A DNA stretch of 23,878 bases from Alphaproteobacteria bacterium MarineAlpha3_Bin3 (GTDB lineage: Bacteria; Pseudomonadota; Alphaproteobacteria; Rhodospirillales; Casp-alpha2): NCBI GenBank assembly GCA_002938075.1, contig PTLK01000006.1, forward strand, positions 1 to 23,878. The letters are read 5' to 3'. Every line of letters begins with the position of its first letter. Position 1 is the stretch's first letter. Under the pieces are notes generated by a model, which had not been told where the DNA came from, ran no database searches, and saw nothing but the letters and a program-made list of their open reading frames with translations. Positions 1-5,608 of this stretch are shown one piece after another. A program made the position numbers and the translations under genes.

Positions 1-1
1 C

Positions 2-442
2 AAGGTTTCCGACGACGAGCGCCAGGCCATCGAGGACGGCATCAAGGACCTCAAGGAAGCCCTCGAAGGCGATGACGCCGAATCCATCACGGCGAAGACA
101 GGGATCTTGACCGAGGCGACCATGAAGCTGGGCGAGGCCATGTACAAGGCGGCTCAGGAAGACGCCGCCGGGGGCGAAGATTCCGACGATGACGACGCGG
201 CCGAAGGCGCCGGCGGCGATGGTTCCGACGGGGCCAAGGTCGTCGACGCCGACTTCGAAGAGGTCGACCCGGAAGACGGGACTGAAGACACCAAGGAGGA
301 CGAGACGAAAGACGAGGTGAAAGACGGGGCCGAGACCAATTCCGAAGACCGGGGCGATGCCGATTCTGAAGACGGGGCCGGGGAGCCGTCGGACGAGGAC
401 GCCGATTTCGAGGACGCCAATCCGGACAAGAAAAAGAAGTAG
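2..442 (+). CDS. dnaK: Molecular chaperone DnaK (Hsp70), C-terminal part, 5' end outside window
   Basis: This is the last 146 codons of DnaK, open from the window edge to TAG at 440-442. The visible part is the end of the helical lid of the substrate-binding domain (KVSDDERQAIEDGI, then a helix ending MKLGEAMYKAAQ), followed by a disordered tail. DnaK is the cytoplasmic ATP-driven chaperone that works with DnaJ and GrpE. In most bacteria the tail ends shortly after a VVDADFEEVD-type motif. Here that motif is present (codons at about 242-268), but 57 further very acidic residues follow, and a second DADFED copy appears just before the terminal PDKKKK. The next gene is dnaJ, 56 nt downstream on the same strand, which is the usual dnaKJ order. 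Identity is secure from the lid sequence, tail motif and neighbour. Confidence 0.93.
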   Translation, partial: KVSDDERQAIEDGIKDLKEALEGDDAESITAKTGILTEATMKLGEAMYKAAQEDAAGGEDSDDDDAAEGAGGDGSDGAKVVDADFEEVDPEDGTEDTKEDETKDEVKDGAETNSEDRGDADSEDGAGEPSDEDADFEDANPDKKKK

Positions 443-498
443 GACCGGCCCGGCGCGCGTCTCCTGTTAAATGGTCAATTCTTTGAGGGCCCCCTCTG

Positions 499-1656
499 AT
501 GGCTAAAGAGGACTATTACGCGACACTCGGGATCGGCCGCGACGCCGCCGCGGAGGATATCAAGAAGTCCTACCGCAAGCTGGCGATGAAATTCCATCCG
601 GACAAGAACCCCGGAGACAAGCAGGCCGAAAAAAAATTCCAGAACCTTTCCGAGGCCTATGAGGTCCTCAAGGACGACCAGAAACGGGCCGCCTACGACC
701 GTTTCGGCCACGCCGCTTTCGAACACGCCGCCGCCGGGGCAGGGGGGGCTGGTGGTGGTCCAGGTGGATTCGGCGGCGGTTTCGCTTCTGGATTTGCAGA
801 TATCTTCGATGAAATGTTCGGCGATTTCGGTGGCCATCGGGCCCAAGGGGGCGCGGGGGCCGCCGGCAAGGGCGCTGATCTGCGTTTCAACATGGAAATC
901 TCCCTCGAAGAGGCGTTCGAGGGCAAACAGGCCGATATCCGCGTGCCGTCGTCGGTGGCGTGCTCGGACTGCAAGGGCACCGGCTCGGCCGGCAGCGCCG
1001 CGCTGACGACTTGCGGCACCTGCGGCGGCCACGGCCGGGTGCGCACCCAATCGGGGTTCTTCACCGTCGAGCGCACGTGTCCCGCCTGCGCAGGCCGCGG
1101 CGAGGTGATCAAGGACCCATGCGGCACCTGCGGCGGCCAGGGTCGGATCAACAAGGAAAAGAAGCTGTCCATCAACATCCCCGAGGGGGTCGAGGACGGC
1201 ACCCGTATCAGGCTTGCCGCCGAGGGCGAGGCCGGCCTGAGGGGTGCTGCGCCGGGCGACCTTTATATTTTCCTGTCCATCAAGGCGCACCGGCTTTTTC
1301 AGCGCGACGGCGCCGACATCCATTGCCGGGTGCCGATCTCGATGACCACGGCGACGCTCGGCGGCATCATCGAGGTGCCGACCGTCGAGGGCAAGCTGGC
1401 GCGGGTCACCCTTCCCCCCGGCACGCCGACCGGGCACCAGTTCCGGCTCAAGAACAAGGGCATGACGATCCTGCGCTCCAGTGCGCGGGGCGACATGTTC
1501 GTCCAGGCGATGGTCGAGACGCCGGTCAACCTGACGGCCCGGCAAAAGGAGCTGCTCAAGGAGTTCGACTCCGAAAGCGCCACCGAAACCCACAGCCCCC
1601 AGGCGCACGGCTTCTTCGGCAAGGTGCGTGAACTTTGGGAGGACTTGAAGGAGTAG
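499..1656 (+). CDS. dnaJ: Chaperone protein DnaJ (Hsp40), full length
   Basis: Type I J-protein of 385 aa, a normal length for the family. It delivers substrates to DnaK and stimulates its ATPase in the cytoplasm. The N-terminal J domain has the invariant HPD at residues 33-35. A Gly/Phe-rich linker follows (about 73-115). The zinc-binding region (about 155-215) carries all four CxxCxGxG repeats: CSDCKGTG, CGTCGGHG, CPACAGRG and CGTCGGQG. The C-terminal substrate-binding domains end in GFFGKVRELWEDLKE. The start is ATG 499, giving MAKEDYYATLGI, the canonical DnaJ N-terminus; a purine stretch (GAGGG) lies about 9 nt upstream. It is probably co-transcribed with dnaK. A degenerate copy of its last 72 bp lies at 2395-2466. 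Confidence 0.97.
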   Translation: MAKEDYYATLGIGRDAAAEDIKKSYRKLAMKFHPDKNPGDKQAEKKFQNLSEAYEVLKDDQKRAAYDRFGHAAFEHAAAGAGGAGGGPGGFGGGFASGFADIFDEMFGDFGGHRAQGGAGAAGKGADLRFNMEISLEEAFEGKQADIRVPSSVACSDCKGTGSAGSAALTTCGTCGGHGRVRTQSGFFTVERTCPACAGRGEVIKDPCGTCGGQGRINKEKKLSINIPEGVEDGTRIRLAAEGEAGLRGAAPGDLYIFLSIKAHRLFQRDGADIHCRVPISMTTATLGGIIEVPTVEGKLARVTLPPGTPTGHQFRLKNKGMTILRSSARGDMFVQAMVETPVNLTARQKELLKEFDSESATETHSPQAHGFFGKVRELWEDLKE

Positions 1657-1671
1657 GGCTTCTTCCAAGAC

Positions 1672-1712
1672 TACGCCATTGACCCATCTAAGCCAATGGC
1701 GTACCATATTTC
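1672..1712 (+). promoter_or_regulatory. Predicted autoregulated promoter/operator of the toxin-antitoxin module
   Basis: A perfect 10-bp inverted repeat, TACGCCATTG (1672-1681) and CAATGGCGTA (1694-1703), is separated by 12 nt. It overlaps a candidate promoter: TTGACC (1679-1684), a 17-bp spacer and TACCAT (1702-1707). The left arm enters the -35 box and the right arm reaches the -10 box. This is where HigA/XRE antitoxins typically bind to repress their own operon. The predicted transcription start is at or next to the toxin ATG (1713), so the first message would be almost leaderless. The same dyad could be read as a dnaJ terminator, but no T-run follows it. Basis: dyad and boxes seen; operator role inferred. 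Confidence 0.5.
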
Positions 1713-2077
1713 ATGCTGGACCCCCCATTGCGAACGATCGTCGAGACACCGGAATTTCAACGCCGAACACGGGGCCTATTGACAACCGACGGGCTAAGCG
1801 CCCTCGTGGATTATGTTGCCGCTAATCCCAACGCCGGGGAGTTGATGGTTGGGACGGGGGGCGCCAGACGGGGGGCGCCAGAAAGCTCCGGTGGGCGGTC
1901 AAAGGCCGCGGCAAGAGCGGAGGAATACGCGTCATTACGTTTACCGGTGGCGCCGGATTGCCGGTGTTCCTGCTCACCGCGTTCGGCAAGGGCGAAAAGG
2001 TTAATCTCATCAAGGCCGAGCGCAACAAACTCTGCAAAATGTTGCGTGGCCTGGTTAAGGAGTACCGAAAGGAGTGA
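1713..2077 (+). pseudogene. Frameshifted RelE/HigB-family toxin of a type II toxin-antitoxin system
   Basis: The first frame (ATG 1713) gives a RelE/HigB-like start, RTIVETPEFQRRTRGLL and then ALVDYVAANPNAGELMVGTGGA. The remainder continues in another frame as RKLRWAVKGRGKSGG, IRVITFTGG, LPVFLLTAFGKGEKVNL and KAERNKL, ending at TGA 2075-2077. The break is a perfect 14-bp tandem duplication (GACGGGGGGCGCCA at 1853-1866 and 1867-1880). Removing one copy restores a continuous 116-aa protein with the usual family layout and length. Members of this family are ribosome-dependent mRNA interferases. As written the gene cannot make toxin, unless the repeat contracts or a -1 slip occurs on a G6 run. 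Without the second frame, the open reading frame from 1713 drifts on to 2690 with no protein-like sequence. The antitoxin starts 6 nt after the toxin stop, the toxin-first order of higBA-type loci. Confidence 0.88.
1853..1880. repeat. Perfect 14-bp tandem duplication inside the toxin gene
   Basis: The unit GACGGGGGGCGCCA occurs twice back to back (1853-1866, 1867-1880), and the next two bases (GA) also match. Fourteen is not a multiple of three, so the extra copy shifts the toxin frame. Each copy contains a run of six G. It may be an isolated mutation, a reversible slippage switch or an assembly artefact. Confidence 0.95.
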
Positions 2078-2083
2078 AACACG

Positions 2084-2437
2084 ATGTCGAAGGCGGGTGA
2101 GACGATTCTCGACGGCGCCAGGGAGGCCCTGGCCTATGCCCTGGGCGGACGGAAGGGATTTGTCGCCCACGTTCCGGAACGTGTCGATGTCAGGGCGGTC
2201 CGCGAGCGCCTCGGCCTATCCCAGGCGAAATTCGCGTCCAGGTTCGGATTCGCCCTCCACGCGGTCAGGAACTGGGAGCAGGGCCGCCGGCAACCGGACG
2301 TGGCGGCGCGCGCCTTCCTCATGGTCATCGACCGGGAGCCCGAGGCGGTGCGGCGCGCTCTCTCCGTCACCGCCGCCGAAAGGCGCCCGGCGCCGAGACC
2401 CATTGCTCCCAGGCGGCGGGCTTCTGCGGCAAGATGA
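2084..2437 (+). CDS. HigA-like XRE-family antitoxin / helix-turn-helix repressor
   Basis: A 117-aa protein starting at ATG 2084, with a good ribosome site (AAGGAG at 2069-2074, inside the toxin stop region). The core is a Cro/XRE helix-turn-helix: VRAVRERLGLSQAKFASRFGF, then VRNWEQGRRQPDVAARAFL. This is the form found in HigA antitoxins that follow RelE-type toxins. It should neutralise the toxin and repress the operon through the dyad at 1672-1703. The helix-turn-helix looks intact although the upstream toxin gene is broken, so it may now act as a solitary repressor. The Pro/Arg-rich end (from about residue 105, ending RRRASAAR) is read out of frame across the degenerate dnaJ 3' copy, so the natural C-terminus has probably been replaced. 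Function comes from the domain and context; its specific binding site is inferred. Confidence 0.85.
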   Translation: MSKAGETILDGAREALAYALGGRKGFVAHVPERVDVRAVRERLGLSQAKFASRFGFALHAVRNWEQGRRQPDVAARAFLMVIDREPEAVRRALSVTAAERRPAPRPIAPRRRASAAR

Positions 2438-2466
2438 TGGAGTTGGGAGAGGATTTGAAGGAGTAG
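2395..2466 (+). pseudogene. Degenerate second copy of the dnaJ 3' end
   Basis: These 72 bp align without gaps to the last 72 bp of dnaJ (1585-1656); by hand I count 54 matches. In the frame ending at TAG 2464-2466 it reads THCSQAAGFCGKMMELGEDLKE-stop, against THSPQAHGFFGKVRELWEDLKE-stop in DnaJ. Conserved aromatic positions (F, W) are lost, as expected for decay. The toxin-antitoxin module lies exactly between the two copies. The antitoxin reads through the first 43 bp in another frame. The simplest view is that the cassette inserted at the 3' end of dnaJ and brought or restored a functional end, leaving this relic. Confidence 0.8.
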
Positions 2467-2624
2467 AAGGGTTACTTGAAGAAATTTACCTTCCAGTCGA
2501 ACCACTTGGAGAAACAGAACGCGATGTTCGAACTTTTGATCGGGGCTGTTTGATCCCCTGTTCTGTTAATCGCTCGAACGCTCCGGCATGCGCCCTCGGA
2601 AAAATACCGGCGAATGAGGACCTT

Positions 2625-2751
2625 TGCGTACAAATGCGTACGAATGCGTACATTCCGGCGGAAATTTTCCATAACGCCGGGAAAAGGTGACAAAAGCCAC
2701 CATAAGCCGACGAAAGCCTACATTCGGGTGGGATTTTCCATAACACCGGAA
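2625..2751. repeat. Two copies of a 70-bp repeat: three 10-bp iterations plus a dyad around a conserved core
   Basis: Copy A has TGCGTAC at 2625, 2635 and 2645 (exact 10-bp period), then CCGGCG (2655-2660), a core containing ATTTTCCATAA, and CGCCGG (2675-2680). Copy B, offset by exactly 70 bp, has AGCCACC, AGCCGAC and AGCCTAC at 2695, 2705 and 2715 (again a 10-bp period), then CGGGTG (2725-2730), the same ATTTTCCATAA core, and CACCGG (2744-2749). The arms differ between copies, but GCG/CGC is replaced by GTG/CAC, so pairing is largely kept. It resembles a small dispersed repeat or a multi-site protein-binding array. Confidence 0.75.
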
Positions 2752-2847
2752 GGGCGCACCGGGATGACCGAATGGCAAGGCCCATCAATCCCACGTCCGA
2801 AACGCACTTCCCGGTGCTCCCGACAGCATAACCGATCTCCCCCGCCT

Positions 2848-2912
2848 CTCAAGCCCGTTTCAAACCAGGGCTTTTGTGATATAGCCTGCGGGCCAATCAA
2901 AACGGGCTTGAG
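2848..2912 (+). promoter_or_regulatory. 13-bp inverted repeat in the dapB leader, overlapping its ribosome site
   Basis: CTCAAGCCCGTTT (2848-2860) is exactly complementary to AAACGGGCTTGAG (2900-2912), with 39 nt between them. The right arm covers the start of the GAGG ribosome site (2910-2913) of dapB, whose ATG is at 2923. If the whole segment is transcribed, the hairpin would hide the ribosome site. A weak GATATA -10-like box lies in the loop (2878-2883), which would put only the right arm into mRNA. No known lysine riboswitch architecture was recognised. Confidence 0.45.
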
Positions 2913-2922
2913 GAAAAACGCC

Positions 2923-3723
2923 ATGAAGATCGGAATCGTCGGCGCCGCCGGGCGCATGGGCCGGATGCTGATCGCCGAGGTTCTAGGCGTTGAGGGCTGC
3001 CAACTCGCCGGCGGCACCGAACCCCCGGGCAGCGGCGTCCTCGGCCAGGACCTTGGCCTCCTTATCGGCGCCGCCGAGCATGGCCTTAGCATCGGCGACG
3101 ACACCGGCGCGCTCTTCAAGGCCTCGGACGCCGTCGTCGATTTCACCCACCCCGACGCGACCGCCGCGCACGCGGCGCTCTCCGGCGAAACAGGCGTGGC
3201 CTTGATCGTCGGTACCACCGGGCTCGAGGCCCAACACATGGAAGCCTTGGGCCGGGCTGCGGCCAAGGCCGCCGTCGTCCAGGCCGCCAACATGAGCGTC
3301 GGCGTCAATCTGCTGCTCGGCCTGACCGAACAGGTGGCGAGTGCCTTAGGCGACGACTACGACATCGAAATTGCCGAAATGCATCACCGCCACAAGGTCG
3401 ATGCGCCGTCGGGCACGGCGCTGGCGCTGGGCGCGGCGGCGGCAAAGGGTCGCGGGGTGAATCTTGAGGACGTCTCCGATCGCGGCCGCGACGGGGAGGC
3501 TGTCCCCCGCATTGCCGGCGACATCGGGTTTTCGGTGATCCGCGGCGGCGACGTGGCCGGCGATCACACGGTGATTTTCGCCGGCCCCGGCGAGAGGGTG
3601 GAGCTGACCCACAAGGCCGGGTCGCGGGAAATTTTCGCCCGCGGCGCCATCCGCGCCGCGCTATGGACCGAGGGCCGGGCGCCGGGGCTCTATTCCATGC
3701 GCGACGTCTTGGGTCTCGATTGA
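2923..3723 (+). CDS. dapB: 4-hydroxy-tetrahydrodipicolinate reductase
   Basis: A 266-aa enzyme of the lysine/meso-diaminopimelate pathway. It reduces the cyclic product of DapA with NAD(P)H to tetrahydrodipicolinate, feeding both lysine and peptidoglycan. The N-terminal Rossmann motif is MKIGIVGAAGRMGRM (GxxGxxG at 7-13). The family signature with catalytic His and Lys is at about 153-165 (MHHRHKVDAPSGTAL). The C-terminus ends in the typical YSMRDVLGL. ATG 2923 is preferred because it gives this exact N-terminus and is preceded by GAGG; the frame stays open upstream to 2614 but only through repeat DNA. nth follows after 5 nt, so the two are probably co-transcribed. Confidence 0.96.
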   Translation: MKIGIVGAAGRMGRMLIAEVLGVEGCQLAGGTEPPGSGVLGQDLGLLIGAAEHGLSIGDDTGALFKASDAVVDFTHPDATAAHAALSGETGVALIVGTTGLEAQHMEALGRAAAKAAVVQAANMSVGVNLLLGLTEQVASALGDDYDIEIAEMHHRHKVDAPSGTALALGAAAAKGRGVNLEDVSDRGRDGEAVPRIAGDIGFSVIRGGDVAGDHTVIFAGPGERVELTHKAGSREIFARGAIRAALWTEGRAPGLYSMRDVLGLD

Positions 3724-3728
3724 GGCTA

Positions 3729-4364
3729 ATGAAAAAAGCCGACATCGACGAATTCTACCGCCGGCTGGCCGAACGAAACCCCGAGCCGACGAGCGAGCTT
3801 CGCTGGAACAACCCCTATACCCTGCTGGTGGCGGTGGTACTGTCGGCCCAGGCCACCGACGTCGGCGTCAACAAGGCGACGGGGCCGCTATTCAAGGCCG
3901 CCGACAACCCGAAGAAGATGGTCGCCCTGGGCGAGGCCAGGCTCAAGGATTTCATCAAGACCATCGGCCTTTTCAACACCAAGGCCAGGAACGTCTTACG
4001 CCTAAGCCAGATCCTGATCGACGAACACCGGGGCCAGGTTCCCCGCGACCGGGAGAAGCTCGAGGCATTGCCGGGGGTCGGGCGCAAGACCGCCAACGTG
4101 GTGCTCAACGTCGCCTTCGGCGAGCCGACCATCGCCGTCGACACCCATATCTTCCGGGTTTCCAACCGCACCGGCCTGGCGCCGGGAAAGACGCCGCTGG
4201 AAGTCGAAAAGGGGCTGGTAAAGCGGACCCCCGATCATTGGAAAAGCCACGCCCACCATTGGCTGATCCTGCACGGGCGTTACGTGTGCAAGGCCCGAAA
4301 GCCTTTGTGCGGGGAATGCGCTGTCAACGATCTCTGCGCCTACAAGGCCAAGGAAACGGGGTAG
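3729..4364 (+). CDS. nth: Endonuclease III (bifunctional DNA glycosylase / AP lyase)
   Basis: A 211-aa protein that removes oxidised pyrimidines and cuts the abasic site in base-excision repair. The helix-hairpin-helix motif LPGVGRKTANVV places the catalytic lysine at K120, and VDTHIFRV places the catalytic aspartate at D138, the same numbers as in E. coli Nth. The C-terminal 4Fe-4S loop is CKARKPLCGECAVNDLC (C187, C194, C197, C203; spacing 6-2-5), fully conserved. ATG 3729 gives the usual MKKADIDEFYRRL start. A GAGG sits only 3 nt before it and overlaps the dapB stop, which suggests translational coupling. It converges on the minus-strand lipoprotein gene with 18 nt between the stops. Confidence 0.97.
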   Translation: MKKADIDEFYRRLAERNPEPTSELRWNNPYTLLVAVVLSAQATDVGVNKATGPLFKAADNPKKMVALGEARLKDFIKTIGLFNTKARNVLRLSQILIDEHRGQVPRDREKLEALPGVGRKTANVVLNVAFGEPTIAVDTHIFRVSNRTGLAPGKTPLEVEKGLVKRTPDHWKSHAHHWLILHGRYVCKARKPLCGECAVNDLCAYKAKETG

Positions 4365-4382
4365 CGCTTGGAATGGGCCGGT

Positions 4383-4922
4383 TTATCCGGGGCGGCGGTT
4401 TTCGTGCTCCTGCAAAAGGCCGGTGAAACACGCCTTGCCGGTGATTTTTTTCCCGCCGCGCCCCAGGCCGCGCATACGGGTCTCGAAATGGCGGACCCTG
4501 AAACCGGCGCCGTTTTCGACCCGGTAGAGAAACAGGTCGAGGGCGCAGGCCTTGTTCCGGTATTGCCAGATCTCGGCCGGATTGTCGCGGCGCTTGAACC
4601 GCGGCGGGCCGAGAAGCCCGATCACCTGATCCAGGGTCATTCCGGCGAGGGTGGACAAGGCCGGGTATTCCCTTTTCGGGGCCGATCGGAGCTTTGCCGC
4701 GAGGACCGGCCCGGGGCGCGGCGCCGGGAGCGAAACGGAAGGGGGCGGCGTGGTTGGCCCCGGTGTAGGCGCCGTTGTTGTCCCCGGGGCCGGCGGCGGG
4801 GTCTCGGTCAGACCGCAAGCCGAAAGCGCCAGCGCCGCCAGGATAACGGCCGCCTTGAGCGTGATGTCAGGATTGATGAGCGGCCGGCGAGGGTAAGGCG
4901 TTGAGGCGGTCAATGACGTCAC
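4383..4922 (-). CDS. Small predicted lipoprotein, function unknown
   Basis: A 179-aa protein with an N-terminal signal peptide and lipobox: hydrophobic AAVILAALALSAC with the lipidated cysteine at residue 36. A Pro/Thr-rich linker follows (about 40-72), then a small folded domain of about 95 residues containing LAGMTLDQVIGLLGPPRFKR and PAEIWQYRNKACALDLFLY. The GMTLDQVIGLLGPP segment resembles the BamE/SmpA-type fold that is common in outer-membrane lipoproteins, but this is only a resemblance. The start codon is GTG at 4922-4920, overlapping the TGA of the bactofilin gene (GTGA), so the two are very likely translationally coupled. No better start was found upstream of the lipobox. It is probably anchored in the outer membrane or facing the periplasm. 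Confidence 0.8.
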   Translation of the reverse strand: MTSLTASTPYPRRPLINPDITLKAAVILAALALSACGLTETPPPAPGTTTAPTPGPTTPPPSVSLPAPRPGPVLAAKLRSAPKREYPALSTLAGMTLDQVIGLLGPPRFKRRDNPAEIWQYRNKACALDLFLYRVENGAGFRVRHFETRMRGLGRGGKKITGKACFTGLLQEHENRRPG

Positions 4923-5581
4923 TTTTTTCCGGCCGGCGATTTATTTCTGCTGCGTTTTCGTTTCGGGGCTTCCGCAAGGGCCGCCTCGGGGGTTTCTTCT
5001 CCCTTCTCGGGGGTCTCCGTCTCGCAGGGGCTGGCCAGGGCCTGCATGTCGCCTGAAATCTCGCCGCCGGATTCGATGACGATGCAGCCATAGCGGATGG
5101 TGCCGTTGATCAGCCCGCCGGCGCGGACCACCAGCCGGTCGCGGGCGATCAACTCGCCTTCGAAACGGCCGCTGATGTCGGCTTCCTCGACGTCGGCCGA
5201 ACCCTTGAAAAAACCGCTGGGGGCGACTTCGATGATCCGCGCATGGGGCAAGGAAACTTCCAATCGGCCCTCGACAATGAGCCGGTCACAAGACGTGATT
5301 TCGCCGCTGATACAAACGTCGCGGGCGATGACAAGCTGTTTGGTGTCGCCGTTGTCGGCGATGCCGCGATCGGGCCGCCGGGCGGCGACGCCCGGGATTT
5401 CAGGCGGTGCGCGGCGGGGAATTTCGGGATGAAACGTCGGCGACGTCGGCGGTTTGGCGGGCGTGTGGGTGCCCTTTCGGGAAAACGGTTTCAAGGGCGG
5501 CGCGGACAAATTCCCGGAGCCGCTTTCGCTCATCGACGAGCCTTCGGCCTGGGGCGATTCGTCTTTTTTCTTGCGGAACAT
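4919..5581 (-). CDS. Bactofilin (polymer-forming cytoskeletal protein)
   Basis: A 220-aa protein. A disordered Ser/Pro/Lys-rich N-terminus (about 1-80) leads into a bactofilin core (about 81-175) of short beta repeats: QLVIARDVCISGEI, CDRLIVEGRLE, ADISGRFEGELIARDRLVVRAGG and INGTIRYGCIVIESGGEISG. The C-terminal tail is Lys-rich. Bactofilins assemble nucleotide-free filaments, often at the membrane, and act in cell shape, stalks or chromosome positioning. The ATG is preceded by AAGGTGA. The 27-nt gap after the EI24-type gene and the GTGA overlap with the lipoprotein gene indicate a three-gene operon. The long proline-rich N-terminal extension is a likely partner-binding or membrane-targeting segment (inference). 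Confidence 0.9.
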   Translation of the reverse strand: MFRKKKDESPQAEGSSMSESGSGNLSAPPLKPFSRKGTHTPAKPPTSPTFHPEIPRRAPPEIPGVAARRPDRGIADNGDTKQLVIARDVCISGEITSCDRLIVEGRLEVSLPHARIIEVAPSGFFKGSADVEEADISGRFEGELIARDRLVVRAGGLINGTIRYGCIVIESGGEISGDMQALASPCETETPEKGEETPEAALAEAPKRKRSRNKSPAGKK

Positions 5582-5608
5582 GTCCTGTCACCTTTTATTT
5601 TATATGGT

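Larger units (their letters stand above)
2467..2922. other. Non-coding interval between the dnaJ relic and dapB
   Basis: I find no convincing gene in these 456 nt. The interval contains the paired iteron/dyad repeats (2625-2751), a featureless stretch (about 2753-2847), and the 13-bp inverted repeat of the dapB leader (2848-2912). The open frames across it lack ribosome sites and recognisable protein sequence. One short frame after the relic (about 2470-2553, GYLKKFTFQSNHLEKQNAMF...) looks protein-like but has no start codon and only about 27 codons, so it may be a gene fragment. Confidence 0.6.

Noticed and set aside
475..1707. 410-codon open frame on the minus strand opposite dnaJ
   Set aside because: It is antisense to a certain dnaJ gene, has no recognisable domain, and is the kind of long shadow frame produced by GC-rich codon bias.
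2470..2553. Short protein-like frame GYLKKFTFQSNHLEKQNAMF... after the dnaJ relic
   Set aside because: It has no start codon, is about 27 codons long and no family is recognised. It may be a gene fragment but cannot be supported as a feature.
1713..2690. 325-codon plus-strand frame starting at the toxin ATG
   Set aside because: Only the first 51 codons are toxin. After the 14-bp duplication it runs out of frame across the toxin, antitoxin and repeats with no protein-like sequence.
2614..2922. Upstream extension of the dapB frame
   Set aside because: It crosses the repeat elements. The canonical DapB N-terminus and a ribosome site are at ATG 2923.
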